Shown: in pieces, positions 17,109 to 25,365 of the stretch | How the letters are laid out: each line of letters begins with the position of its first letter | How positions within the stretch are numbered: the first letter of the stretch is position 1 | Source of the DNA: Aurantibacter sp034110465 | Lineage (GTDB): Bacteria > Bacteroidota > Bacteroidia > Flavobacteriales > Flavobacteriaceae | Direction: 5' to 3' | NCBI GenBank assembly: GCA_034110465.1 | Contig: JAWUZD010000012.1 | Location: 62,001-126,000 of the forward strand | Length of the DNA: 64,000 nt | The notes under the pieces: model-generated | Told to the model about the DNA's origin: nothing | The model's input: only the letters and a program-made list of their open reading frames with translations | Database searches by the model: none | Translations under genes and position numbers: made by a program

Positions 17109-18449
17109 CTAAAAGACACCTTTTAACCTATTGAACTGTAACATAGCTTTAGTATCGGATAAAAGGGAAATAAAATGAGATACACTTAACAGTCTTTTAT
17201 AAAGGGAACTGTTTTCAAAATTTATTGTAGAAGGCAGATTCTGAACTAATAATTTATCATAAGCTGTAGCGTTATTGTAATACATATTATTTACAGCTTT
17301 AGTGTATCGACTTAATAAGGTTTTAATAACTTCGTAACCAACAATTTCCTTATCTATAACTTCTTGGCACTTATAAACTTTTTCAATACTCAAGTTTATA
17401 ATATCGTTAATTTGGGCTTCGTATTTACTTTTATCCAATAACGAAATATTGAATTCTCCTTTTAAGATAGTTTCTTCGTTAGTTATAAAGATTTGAGCAG
17501 CTTCGTTAATTAAAGTATTTATTGCTAAAGCTCTTAAATAACTTAATCGGTCTTGTGTATTCTGTAATTGTGCGTATTTTTCTTTATTTATTGTACTTCT
17601 AACTAAGTTTATTAAATACTCTAAAGCGTATTCTTCTGGAATTAAACCTAAGTTTATTCCATCTTCAAAATCTATAATTGTATAACAAATATCGTCTGCA
17701 GCTTCAACTAAAAAAGCTAAAGGATGACGAGCATAACTAACATTATCATCTTGACCTCTTTTAACCATTCCTAGTTCTGAAGCAATCTCTACAAATGACT
17801 CTTTTTCGGATTGAAAAAAACCATATTTTTTATCTGATATAGCGCTTGTAGGCTTTTTAGGCAAAGATTCTTTTGGATATTTTGTAAATGCACCTAATGT
17901 AGCATAACTCAATCTTAATCCGCCTTCTCTACCTTGACGTGATTCTGTTACAATTTTTAATCCATTAGCATTACCTTCAAAATCACATAAATCCTGATAT
18001 TCTTTATCGGTAAGTTGATCTTTATACTGAAGTCCTTCGCCCGTTTTAAAAAACTCGCCAATAGCTTTTTCCCCAGAATGTCCAAAAGGTGGATTTCCAA
18101 TATCATGCGCTAAGGCTGCAGACGCTACTATAGCTCCAAAATCGTTTGCTTGATAACCTAATGAATCTTTTAAATTTGGATGTTTTTCTAATATTTTCTT
18201 ACCAACTAATCTTCCTAAAGATCTTCCCACAACACTTACTTCCAAACTATGTGTTAGACGTGTATGTACAAAATCTGTTTTAGATAATGGTATAACTTGA
18301 GTTTTGTCTTGTAAGCTTCTAAACTCTGTAGAAAAAATAACACGATCGTAATCCACCTCAAATCCTAAACGAGTTTCGTCTTGTTCTTTTCTTAAACGTT
18401 TGTTTTTATCGCCTTGTCTTTTAAGTGATAAAAGCTGCTCCCAATTCAT
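17109..18449 (-). CDS. dgt: Deoxyguanosinetriphosphate triphosphohydrolase (dGTPase)
   Basis: dGTPases of the HD superfamily hydrolyse dGTP (and often other dNTPs) to the nucleoside plus triphosphate. The 446-residue protein begins MNWEQLLSLKRQGDK; a second in-frame ATG lies immediately upstream at 18452. Its HD metal site is visible: HTRLTHSLEVSVVGRSLG (first His/Arg region, about 63-80) and ALAHDIGNPPFGHSGE (His-Asp pair, about 114-129). Further residues are SYARHPLAFLVEAADDICY (Asp ligand). It is last in the mutY-ssb-gldE-gldD run, about 12 bp after gldD. Control of dNTP pools would fit with repair genes upstream, but that link is inference. Confidence 0.92.
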   Translation of the reverse strand: MNWEQLLSLKRQGDKNKRLRKEQDETRLGFEVDYDRVIFSTEFRSLQDKTQVIPLSKTDFVHTRLTHSLEVSVVGRSLGRLVGKKILEKHPNLKDSLGYQANDFGAIVASAALAHDIGNPPFGHSGEKAIGEFFKTGEGLQYKDQLTDKEYQDLCDFEGNANGLKIVTESRQGREGGLRLSYATLGAFTKYPKESLPKKPTSAISDKKYGFFQSEKESFVEIASELGMVKRGQDDNVSYARHPLAFLVEAADDICYTIIDFEDGINLGLIPEEYALEYLINLVRSTINKEKYAQLQNTQDRLSYLRALAINTLINEAAQIFITNEETILKGEFNISLLDKSKYEAQINDIINLSIEKVYKCQEVIDKEIVGYEVIKTLLSRYTKAVNNMYYNNATAYDKLLVQNLPSTINFENSSLYKRLLSVSHFISLLSDTKAMLQFNRLKGVF

Positions 18450-18461
18450 CATAAATTTTGA

Positions 18462-19040
18462 TTATTTCCAAGTAATAGTTTCCATTAATTGTTGGATGTC
18501 ACTTTTTAGGTAATGTGCTGCTGGTAAAATAGAATCGTAATTAGGTTTTGCATAAAAATACAATGATCCTGTTAAAAAATGATTTATACTATCTGTTACA
18601 TAAAATTGAGATTGCGATGCCGCATTTCCGCCAACTTCATAAAACATCCCATAGACCTTTCTGTCTTTGTTTTCGTATATTTGCTCAACAATATCGTCTG
18701 CTTTTTTAGTATGCTCTTGTGTAAAATTCTGAGCATCTATTAAATATTTTTTTAAATTTTCCGGATTATTATTTACAGGCTTATATGTTAAATAAATAGT
18801 CCCTTTTATCATAGAATATTCAATATTTACTGCAATACTTTCTTTATCCCCTCTAATTTTTGAAATTTTTAAGGTGTCGGAAAACGTATTTACATCAATA
18901 CTAAAAGGCAGATTAGTTTCTTTCGTTTTATAAATTGCTTCTGGATAACTTAATCTTAATTGTGCTTTTGGTTTTGGCGTAACATCTTCCTGACAAGATA
19001 CCACTAGAAATAATAAAAAAAGTATAAGAATTCTGTACAT
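18462..19040 (-). CDS. gldD: Gliding motility lipoprotein GldD
   Basis: GldD is a lipoprotein required for gliding and for T9SS function in Flavobacterium johnsoniae. The 192-residue protein has a lipoprotein signal peptide with lipobox VVSC (Cys16), followed by the family phrase PKPKAQLRLSYPEA. Central and C-terminal family segments include VYGMFYEVGGNAASQSQFYVTDS (referred to as residues about 128-150) and FLTGSLYF, close to the family ending. It is directly downstream of gldE (7 bp), as in F. johnsoniae, where mutY and ssb are also neighbours. The assignment rests on sequence features and this synteny. Confidence 0.88.
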   Translation of the reverse strand: MYRILILFLLFLVVSCQEDVTPKPKAQLRLSYPEAIYKTKETNLPFSIDVNTFSDTLKISKIRGDKESIAVNIEYSMIKGTIYLTYKPVNNNPENLKKYLIDAQNFTQEHTKKADDIVEQIYENKDRKVYGMFYEVGGNAASQSQFYVTDSINHFLTGSLYFYAKPNYDSILPAAHYLKSDIQQLMETITWK

Positions 19041-19047
19041 ATTAAAT

Positions 19048-20355
19048 TTAAGGTAAGGTTACTTTTAAACGTTTTATGCGTTTTTTATCTAAAGCCTCTA
19101 TAGTGAAAACGTAATTTTCGAAATTTATTTTACTATTTCGTTTAGGAAATTTTCCTGAAACTTCTAAAATCAACCCAGCTAAAGTTTCTGCTTCACCTTT
19201 TTTTGTTTCAAAAATGGTTTCGTCTTCTAATTTAATAACTCTATAAAAATCTTTTAAAGCTGTTTTAGCTTCAAACACATAGTTTTTATCGTCTAACTTA
19301 GAATAAACTAAATCCTCATCATCAAATTCATCACTAATATCTCCAACAATTTCTTCAATAACATCTTCTAAAGAAATCAATCCAGATGTTCCACCATATT
19401 CATCTACAACAACTGCTAAATGGACTTTTCTCTCTTGAAATTCCGACATTAAATCGTCTAATTTCTTATTTTCTGTAACAAAAAAGGGTTCTCTTAAAAG
19501 CGTTGTCCAATCATACTCATCTTCGTTATTATGTGGTAATAAATCTTTAACATAAAGAATACCTTTAATTTGGTCTATACTTTCTTCGTAAACAGGAATT
19601 CTAGAATAACCTTTATCTATTAATTTAGGAAGAATGTTTTGAAATGACTCGACTATATTCAACGCAAAAATATCAATCCTTGGTTGCATAACTTGTCTGG
19701 TATCTGTGTTACCAAAAGATACAATTCCTTGAAGGATTTTCTGTTCTTCGTCTGTAGTATCTTCATCACTAGTTAATTCTAAAGCTTGTGATAGCTGATC
19801 TACACTTAAATTAACTTTTTGTTTTCCTAATTTCTTATGAATACCAATAGTAATAGCGCGCATTGGCATACTTAAAGGCGAGAACAACACGTCTAAAACC
19901 TTTAACGGATACGCCATAAGTTTTGCGAATTTTACATTGTTTCTACTTGCGTAAATCTTAGGTAATATCTCTCCAAAAAGTAAGATTAAAAAGGTGATTA
20001 AAACGACTTCTAAAACAAACTTTAGTACTTCCGAGGAAATCCCTGCAAAAATAATATCTCCTAAAAATGCAAAGAGAATTACTACAGCAATGTTTATAAA
20101 GTTGTTGGCAACAAGAATAGTTGCTAATAATTTTTTGGGGCGTTCTAAAAGTTTTGAAATTATAATGATACGTTTATCAGTTTGCTCTTCTTCTAAAACC
20201 GATTTAGACAAGGAGAAAAAAGCTACTTCTGCTCCAGAAATCAATGCTGAAAAAAACAACAGAATAAACAGTAATATAAAACTAAAAACATCTGAAAATA
20301 CAGAAAAATCGATAGTTAAAAATGAAAATAATAATCTTGTGGGTTCAGGATCCAA
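19048..20355 (-). CDS. gldE: Gliding motility-associated protein GldE (CNNM/CBS membrane protein)
   Basis: The 435-residue inner-membrane protein has a CNNM-type transmembrane domain (about residues 15-185: hydrophobic helices near 20-45, 90-112 and 115-140). Two CBS domains follow (about 215-335, with VMQPRIDIFAL, GYSRIPVYEE and AVVVDEYGGTSGLISLEDVIEEIVGDI), then a C-terminal CorC/HlyC domain (about 350-430). This family includes CorB/HlyC-like ion transporters. GldE of F. johnsoniae is encoded just upstream of gldD, and overexpressed gldE can partly compensate some gldD defects in the literature. Here it lies between ssb and gldD, with 15 bp and 7 bp gaps. The gene is almost certainly in one operon with mutY and ssb. 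Confidence 0.9.
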   Translation of the reverse strand: MDPEPTRLLFSFLTIDFSVFSDVFSFILLFILLFFSALISGAEVAFFSLSKSVLEEEQTDKRIIIISKLLERPKKLLATILVANNFINIAVVILFAFLGDIIFAGISSEVLKFVLEVVLITFLILLFGEILPKIYASRNNVKFAKLMAYPLKVLDVLFSPLSMPMRAITIGIHKKLGKQKVNLSVDQLSQALELTSDEDTTDEEQKILQGIVSFGNTDTRQVMQPRIDIFALNIVESFQNILPKLIDKGYSRIPVYEESIDQIKGILYVKDLLPHNNEDEYDWTTLLREPFFVTENKKLDDLMSEFQERKVHLAVVVDEYGGTSGLISLEDVIEEIVGDISDEFDDEDLVYSKLDDKNYVFEAKTALKDFYRVIKLEDETIFETKKGEAETLAGLILEVSGKFPKRNSKINFENYVFTIEALDKKRIKRLKVTLP

Positions 20356-20370
20356 TGTTATTTTTTTAAA

Positions 20371-20802
20371 TTAAAAGGGTAAATCATCTTTTTCGGGTTT
20401 ATCCTTAATTGTCTTTGTTGCTGTTTTTGGTGTTTCAGTTTGCTGTGGTACGTTTTGAGGATCTTTTTTAGTACTTAAAAACGTGAAATCTGTGACTTGA
20501 ATTTCAGATGAATAGCGTTCTACACCAGCATCATCTTGCCATTTTCTTGACTTAATTCTTCCTTCTACATAAACTTTATCGCCTTTTGTTAGATATTTTT
20601 CGCAGATTTCTGCAGCTTTATTTCTAACTACAATATTATGCCATTCTGTGTTTGTAACACGTTCGTTAGTTTGTTTACTTGTATAAGTTTCGTTAGTGGC
20701 TAAAGGAAAACGACCAACACAATTACCACCTTCAAAATAATGCATTTTAACTTCGTCGCCTAAATGGCCTATAAGCATCACTTTATTTAAAGTTCCAGAC
20801 AT
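20371..20802 (-). CDS. ssb: Single-stranded DNA-binding protein
   Basis: SSB coats single-stranded DNA in replication, recombination and repair. The 143-residue protein has an N-terminal OB fold (about 1-110: MSGTLNKVMLIGHLG, NTEWHNIVV, GDKVYVEGRIKSRKWQD), a short disordered linker, and the canonical acidic tip DDLPF at the C terminus that recruits partner enzymes. It lies between mutY (69 bp upstream) and gldE (15 bp downstream), an arrangement also known from F. johnsoniae. Confidence 0.96.
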   Translation of the reverse strand: MSGTLNKVMLIGHLGDEVKMHYFEGGNCVGRFPLATNETYTSKQTNERVTNTEWHNIVVRNKAAEICEKYLTKGDKVYVEGRIKSRKWQDDAGVERYSSEIQVTDFTFLSTKKDPQNVPQQTETPKTATKTIKDKPEKDDLPF

Positions 20803-20871
20803 AATTTTTAATTTAAATGGCTAATCTACTATTTCAATTTAATAAAGTTACAAAAAAAATAAAAGTTCGTG

Positions 20872-21903
20872 CTAAAAATTAAATGATTTTATAAAATTCG
20901 CTATTAAAACTGGTACAGGAAAATCGTGTAATTTGTTTATTTTAATTGAATTTTTACATTTCTCAGACGTATTAACCACCCAAAATTTGGTATACAAATG
21001 CTGATGTGATAATTTATGAACTACAGGCACTTGATTATATAAAGACACATCAAAATCCTTAAGTTCTAATTCTCTTTTTATATATGAATAGATTTCGGAA
21101 GTATCAACTTCAGATAAACTATTATATAATGGAAACTGATAAAGGTTTTGCCAAATACCTTTTCCTATACGTTTTTCTAAAACAACATTATCATCATTTA
21201 TAATTACCAGAAAATTAAAAAATTTAGTAGTCACTTTAGTTTTTTTAATTTTTACAGGTAATTCATTCACTTTATTTGTGTTAAAAGCTATGCATTTAGC
21301 ATTAAATACGCAGTCACTACATAAAGGCTGTTTTGGCTTACAAACTTGCGATCCATAATCCATTATCGCTTGATTAAACGTAGCTGGTTGTTTTTTATCC
21401 AATAACTCTTGAGCTAAAACTTTAAATTCTTTAATCCCATTAGTGCTATTTATAGGTGTCTCAATACCAAATATTCGAGCTAAAACTCGATAAACATTGC
21501 CATCTACAACTGCAGTTTTCTCATTAAAACAAATAGAAGCTATTGCACTTGCTGTATAATCGCCAACGCCTTTAAGTTTTTTTATATCATCATAAGTACT
21601 AGGAAAAACACCATTAAGATTTTCAACTACATATTTAGCAGATGAGTGTAAATTTCGTGCTCTAGAATAATAACCTAAGCCTTGCCATAAATTTAGAACA
21701 TCTTCTTCTTTTGCTTCTGCTAAATCGAAAATTGATGGAAAATTCACTGTAAATTTAGTGTAATATGGCCAGCCTTGCTTAACCTGTGTTTGCTGTAATA
21801 TAATTTCAGACAGCCAAATAAAATAAGGGGTTTGAGTTTCTCTCCACGGAAGACTCCTTTTATTTACTGAATACCAATTAATTAGAGTTTTTGAGAAATT
21901 CAT
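20872..21903 (-). CDS. mutY: A/G-specific adenine DNA glycosylase MutY
   Basis: MutY removes adenine mispaired with 8-oxoguanine or guanine. The 343-residue protein has the catalytic Glu region SEIILQQTQVKQGWPYY (about 31-47). The helix-hairpin-helix is LKGVGDYTASAIASI, followed by the catalytic Asp in AVVDGNVYRVLARIFG (about 135-150). The [4Fe-4S] ligands are CKPKQPLCSDCVFNAKC (about 193-209). A C-terminal MutT-like domain that reads 8-oxoG follows (about 225-340, VVLEKRIGKGIWQNLYQFP). It heads the mutY-ssb-gldE-gldD-dgt run and is divergent from the HU gene. Confidence 0.95.
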   Translation of the reverse strand: MNFSKTLINWYSVNKRSLPWRETQTPYFIWLSEIILQQTQVKQGWPYYTKFTVNFPSIFDLAEAKEEDVLNLWQGLGYYSRARNLHSSAKYVVENLNGVFPSTYDDIKKLKGVGDYTASAIASICFNEKTAVVDGNVYRVLARIFGIETPINSTNGIKEFKVLAQELLDKKQPATFNQAIMDYGSQVCKPKQPLCSDCVFNAKCIAFNTNKVNELPVKIKKTKVTTKFFNFLVIINDDNVVLEKRIGKGIWQNLYQFPLYNSLSEVDTSEIYSYIKRELELKDFDVSLYNQVPVVHKLSHQHLYTKFWVVNTSEKCKNSIKINKLHDFPVPVLIANFIKSFNF

Positions 21904-21967
21904 CTAGTACTAAAAATATAAAAGTCAAAATTAATCTTTTATTGCTATAAATTTTAATGAATTACGC

Positions 21968-21999
21968 TTGAAATATTGAATATTAAATGACTATATTTG
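21968..21999 (+). promoter_or_regulatory. Bacteroidota-type promoter for the HU gene
   Basis: A perfect -7 box TATATTTG (21992-21999) is preceded by TTG at 21968-21970 with a 21-nt spacer, fitting the TTTG/N19-21/TAnnTTTG pattern. Transcription would start near 22005, leaving a leader of about 30 nt before the ATG at 22036. Confidence 0.75.
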
Positions 22000-22035
22000 C
22001 AAGCCTTATAAATTTAGTAACTTAATTATAACAAA

Positions 22036-22326
22036 ATGACTAAAGCAGATTTAGTATCTAAAATTTCTGAAAAATTAGGAATAGAAAAAGGAGACGTACA
22101 AGCTACAGTTGAAACTTTTATGGAAGAAGTAAAAACTTCTTTAGAAGCTGGAGATAATGTTTACCTTAGAGGTTTTGGAAGCTTTATAATTAAAACCAGA
22201 GCAGAAAAAACTGGTCGTAACATTTCAAAAAATACGACTATTAAAATTCCTGCACACAACATACCTGCGTTTAAGCCAGCTAAAGTATTTGTAGAAGGTG
22301 TAAAAACTAACGTAGAAGTAAAGTAA
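22036..22326 (+). CDS. hup: HU family DNA-binding protein
   Basis: HU-family proteins bend and compact DNA as dimers. The 96-residue protein has the dimerising helices (MTKADLVSKISEKLGIEKGD), the GFGSFIIKTR strand, the flexible arm with GRNISKNTTIKIPAHNIPAFKPAK, and a short acidic tail. Two residues differ from the usual NPxTGE arm (here ISKNTTIKIPAHNIP), but Pro at the DNA-intercalating position is kept. It is preceded by a strong promoter and followed 32 bp later by a tiny basic-protein gene, with a terminator after that. Confidence 0.94.
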   Translation: MTKADLVSKISEKLGIEKGDVQATVETFMEEVKTSLEAGDNVYLRGFGSFIIKTRAEKTGRNISKNTTIKIPAHNIPAFKPAKVFVEGVKTNVEVK

Positions 22327-22358
22327 AAACGAATTATTAATCTAAAAAAACCTATTTT

Positions 22359-22448
22359 ATGCCAAGCGGTAAAAAACGTAAAAGACACAAGGTTGCGACA
22401 CACAAGCGTAAGAAAAGAAGACGCGCTAATCGTCACAAGAAAAAGTAA
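22359..22448 (+). CDS. Tiny, highly basic protein (29 residues), probable ribosome-associated peptide
   Basis: The ATG at 22359 opens a 29-codon frame ending at a TAA (22446-22448). The product begins MPSGKKRKRHKVATHKRKKR and ends ANRHKKK: nearly two thirds Lys/Arg plus His, with no acidic residue. Such a composition is typical of ribosomal or nucleic-acid-binding peptides. Closely similar short proteins occur downstream of HU genes in Bacteroidota genomes as far as I recall, and the motif pattern is reminiscent of the COX24/AURKAIP1 (mS38/bS22) C-terminal domain; that relation is inference. The frame lies between HU and a clean terminator, so it should be co-transcribed with HU. Confidence 0.8.
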   Translation: MPSGKKRKRHKVATHKRKKRRRANRHKKK

Positions 22449-22454
22449 TAAGTT

Positions 22455-22482
22455 AAAAAAGTAGTTGTAAGACTACTTTTTT
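22455..22482 (+). terminator. Terminator after HU and the tiny basic protein
   Basis: AAAAAAGTAGT (22455-22465) and ACTACTTTTTT (22472-22482) form a perfect 11-bp stem with a 6-nt loop and a U-tract, 6 bp after the stop codon. Confidence 0.88.
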
Positions 22483-22584
22483 GGTTTATTAAAAACTCAG
22501 TTCTTTGAAATAGAGTTCTACTTAATTTAACAACCTTAATTAAGCTAGAAACTCATTGGATTTAATCATCCTGTGAAAGAAATA

Positions 22585-22626
22585 ATGTATAATCCATCTG
22601 TACTTAATTGTATGGATAAAAATTAA
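22585..22626 (+). other. Short upstream ORF in the RNase G leader
   Basis: A 13-codon frame (MYNPSVLNCMDKN) ends 4 bp before the rng start codon in a 148-nt leader that has no other gene. It could be a leader peptide or chance. RNase E/G genes are often autoregulated through their 5' leader, which is the only reason to note it. Confidence 0.25.
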
Positions 22627-22630
22627 CGAA

Positions 22631-24175
22631 ATGGAAAAAGAATTGATTATTCGATCTAATCCGGAACATGTTGATTTTGCCTTATTAAAAGATGGAAAAC
22701 TTATTGAATTACATAAAGATGAAGATGATAACAAATTTGCTGTAGGCGATATATTTATTGCTAAAGTACGCAAAGCTGTTCCGGGACTAAATGCGGCATT
22801 TGTAAATGTAGGCTACGAAAAAGATGGCTTTTTACATTATCACGATTTAGGACCTAAAATCTCTTCAGTTATAAAATTCACTAAAAATGTAAGCTCAGGT
22901 AAACTTAAAGATTTTTCTTTAAAAAATTTCCCATTTGAACAAGACATTGCTAAAGACGGAACTATTAGCGATGTTCTAAAATCTAACCAATCTATACTGG
23001 TTCAAGTTGTAAAAGAACCAATATCTTCTAAAGGCCCAAGAATAAGCTCAGAGCTTTCTATTGCCGGAAGATATATAGTTTTAGTGCCTTTTTCTAATCG
23101 TATTTCTATTTCTCAAAAAATAGAGGACAAAGAAGAAAAAGACCGCTTAAAAAGACTTGTAAAGAGCATAACACCTCAAGGATTTGGAGTTATTGTTCGT
23201 ACAGTAGCAGAAGGCCAAAAAGTGGCAGAATTAGATCAAGATTTACAAAACTTACTTGGTAAGTGGAATACAATGTGTAAAAAACTACACAAAGCAAACC
23301 ATCCAAGTAAAGTATTAGGAGAATTAAATAAAGCCTCTTCAATTTTAAGAGACATATTTAACGATTCCTTTACAGGAATTCAAGTAGATGATGCACAACT
23401 ATTTGAACAAGTAAAAGATTATGTGCAAACAATTGCACCAAAAAAGGAGTCTATTGTTAAGCATTACAATGCTAACGTACCAATTTTTGAAAAATATGGT
23501 ATTGAACGTCAAATTAAAACTGCTTTTGGCAAAACAGTTTCTATGTCTAGAGGTGCATACCTTGTTATAGAGCATACGGAAGCTTTACATGTAGTAGACG
23601 TAAATAGTGGTAATCGTTCTAACAAAGCAAACTCTCAAGAAGATACAGCTTTAGAAGTCAACTTAATTTCTGCAACGGAGGTTGCAAGACAACTACGTCT
23701 AAGAGATATGGGCGGAATTATTGTGGTCGATTTTATTGACTTAAATACTGCCGAACATAGAAAACAACTTTTCGATCATTTACGAGAAGAAATGAAAGAT
23801 GATAGAGCAAAGCACAAAATATTGCCTCCAAGCAAATTTGGGCTAATACAAATTACAAGACAACGTGTAAGACCAGAAATGAACATCAAGACGCGAGAAG
23901 CTAATCCTGATGGAAATGAAGGCCAAGAAATTGAAGCACCAATAGGAATAGTGCAAAAAATTGAACACGAAATTGATCAACTATTAAAAAAAGGCCATAA
24001 AAAGGTAACGTTAAATACGCATCCTTTTATTGCAGCCTTTTTAACCAAAGGATTTCCGTCTATCCGTTCAAAGTGGTTTTTTGAACACAAAAAATGGGTG
24101 AAAGTATCACCAAGAGATGCATTTACTTATCTAGAATATAATTTTTCTGATAAAGATGGCAAGCTCATTAATTAA
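22631..24175 (+). CDS. rng: Ribonuclease E/G family protein (RNase G)
   Basis: RNase E/G cuts single-stranded A/U-rich RNA in rRNA maturation and mRNA decay. The 514-residue protein begins MEKELIIRSNPEHVDFALL. The S1 RNA-binding domain lies at about 35-125 (VGDIFIAKVRKAVPGLNAAFVNVG, KDGFLHYHDL), with an insertion relative to E. coli RNase G. The catalytic domain has IEHTEALHVVDVNSGNRS (first Mg2+ Asp, about 314-331) and DMGGIIVVDFIDLN (second, about 358-371). The LIQITRQRVRPEMN segment follows. The length suits RNase G, with no long C-terminal degradosome scaffold. It ends at a strong terminator. Confidence 0.93.
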   Translation: MEKELIIRSNPEHVDFALLKDGKLIELHKDEDDNKFAVGDIFIAKVRKAVPGLNAAFVNVGYEKDGFLHYHDLGPKISSVIKFTKNVSSGKLKDFSLKNFPFEQDIAKDGTISDVLKSNQSILVQVVKEPISSKGPRISSELSIAGRYIVLVPFSNRISISQKIEDKEEKDRLKRLVKSITPQGFGVIVRTVAEGQKVAELDQDLQNLLGKWNTMCKKLHKANHPSKVLGELNKASSILRDIFNDSFTGIQVDDAQLFEQVKDYVQTIAPKKESIVKHYNANVPIFEKYGIERQIKTAFGKTVSMSRGAYLVIEHTEALHVVDVNSGNRSNKANSQEDTALEVNLISATEVARQLRLRDMGGIIVVDFIDLNTAEHRKQLFDHLREEMKDDRAKHKILPPSKFGLIQITRQRVRPEMNIKTREANPDGNEGQEIEAPIGIVQKIEHEIDQLLKKGHKKVTLNTHPFIAAFLTKGFPSIRSKWFFEHKKWVKVSPRDAFTYLEYNFSDKDGKLIN

Positions 24176-24176
24176 T

Positions 24177-24213
24177 AAAAAACGCGTTACTAATATTTAG
24201 TAACGCGTTTTTT
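24177..24213. terminator. Bidirectional terminator between rng and the aldo/keto reductase gene
   Basis: A perfect 17-bp inverted repeat (24177-24193 and 24197-24213), core AACGCGTTACTAA, with A/T runs on both ends and a 3-nt loop. It serves rng on the plus strand and the convergent reductase gene on the minus strand. Confidence 0.9.
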
Positions 24214-24234
24214 TATGTCTTAAAATCACTTTTT

Positions 24235-25269
24235 TTAAGAAGCTGGATTAGGCATAATACTATGAATTTTATTTATTTCTCCTAACAACTCATCCGAAAT
24301 AGTAACCTCTATAGATTTAATGTTTTCTTTTAATTGCTCTAAACTTGTTGCTCCAATAATATTACTTGTTATAAATGGTCTTTGGTTTACAAAGGCTAAG
24401 CTCATTTGTGCTAGTGTTAAATTATTCTTTTCTGCCAATTCTAAATACAGTCTAGTAGCTTCTGTGGATTGCTCACTGCTATATCTTGCAAAACGTGGAA
24501 ATAACTTTAATCTTGAATTAGATCCTTCAATTCCTTTTAAATATTTTCCAGACAATACACCAAATGCCATTGGAGAATATGCCAAAAGTCCTATGTTTTC
24601 TCTGTCAGAAATTTCCGCCATATCACCTTCGTAAATACGATTTATTAAAGAATATGCGTTTTGAATAGTTATTGGTCTTACTAATTTATTTTTATCTGCT
24701 TCATTTAAATAACGCATAGTTCCCCAAGCCTTTTCATTACTTAAGCCTACGTTTCTTATTTTTCCAGATTTTACTAAATCGCTTAATGTTTCTAAAACAG
24801 TTTGAAAATTATCCTGCCAAACCTCTTCTTTTTGCTTTACATAATCCCTTACACCAAAAGTATTTGTTGTTCTTTCTGGCCAATGTAATTGGTATAAATC
24901 TATATAATCTGTTTGCAAACGTTTTAATTCAGAATTTACTGCTTCATTTAGAGCTTCTTTAGAAAAACCAGAGGTTCTAATATGTGCTGTATAGTCTCCA
25001 GGACCTGCAATTTTTGAGGCTATAACTAAATCTTCTCTTTTTTGATTTTTTAACCAATTACCAATTATTTTACTTGTTCTTCCTTGAGTTTCTGCTGTGG
25101 CAGGAACTGGATACAGTTCTGCAGTATCAATAAAATTAACACCTTGACTTACGGCATAATCTAATTGCTCGTGTCCTTCTGATTCTGTGTTTTGGTTTCC
25201 CCAAGTCATAGAGCCTAGACAAATTTTACTTACTTTTATATCTGTATTAGGTAGTGTTGTGTATTTCAT
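24235..25269 (-). CDS. Aldo/keto reductase (Tas-like)
   Basis: This 344-residue NADPH-dependent oxidoreductase of the AKR superfamily has a TIM-barrel fold. The catalytic tetrad region is visible: FIDTAELYPV (Asp and Tyr, about 47-56), IASKIAG (Lys, about 80) and YQLHWPER (His, about 128). The C-terminal cofactor site is SNIIGATSLEQLKENI (about 310). The family closest by pattern is the Tas/YajO type. The physiological substrate is unknown. It follows the OmpA lipoprotein gene after a terminator, so it is probably a separate transcript. Confidence 0.9.
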   Translation of the reverse strand: MKYTTLPNTDIKVSKICLGSMTWGNQNTESEGHEQLDYAVSQGVNFIDTAELYPVPATAETQGRTSKIIGNWLKNQKREDLVIASKIAGPGDYTAHIRTSGFSKEALNEAVNSELKRLQTDYIDLYQLHWPERTTNTFGVRDYVKQKEEVWQDNFQTVLETLSDLVKSGKIRNVGLSNEKAWGTMRYLNEADKNKLVRPITIQNAYSLINRIYEGDMAEISDRENIGLLAYSPMAFGVLSGKYLKGIEGSNSRLKLFPRFARYSSEQSTEATRLYLELAEKNNLTLAQMSLAFVNQRPFITSNIIGATSLEQLKENIKSIEVTISDELLGEINKIHSIMPNPAS

Positions 25270-25298
25270 CTTTAAAAAATTAGTTCTGTAAATATAAA

Positions 25299-25332
25299 AA
25301 GCCTTTTAGCATGTTATCCTGCTAAAAGGCTT
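25299..25332 (-). terminator. Terminator after the OmpA-like lipoprotein gene
   Basis: AAGCCTTTTAGCA (25299-25311) and TGCTAAAAGGCTT (25320-25332) form a 13-bp stem; read on the minus strand it is followed by a U-rich tract. It separates the exoA-ompA unit from the aldo/keto reductase gene. Confidence 0.85.
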
Positions 25333-25365
25333 AAATGTTTGTTAATTTGGTAAAATTAATAAAAA

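Noticed and set aside
22161..22436. 91-codon minus-strand frame across HU and the tiny basic gene
   Set aside because: It lies antisense to two well-supported genes and has no protein-like features of its own.
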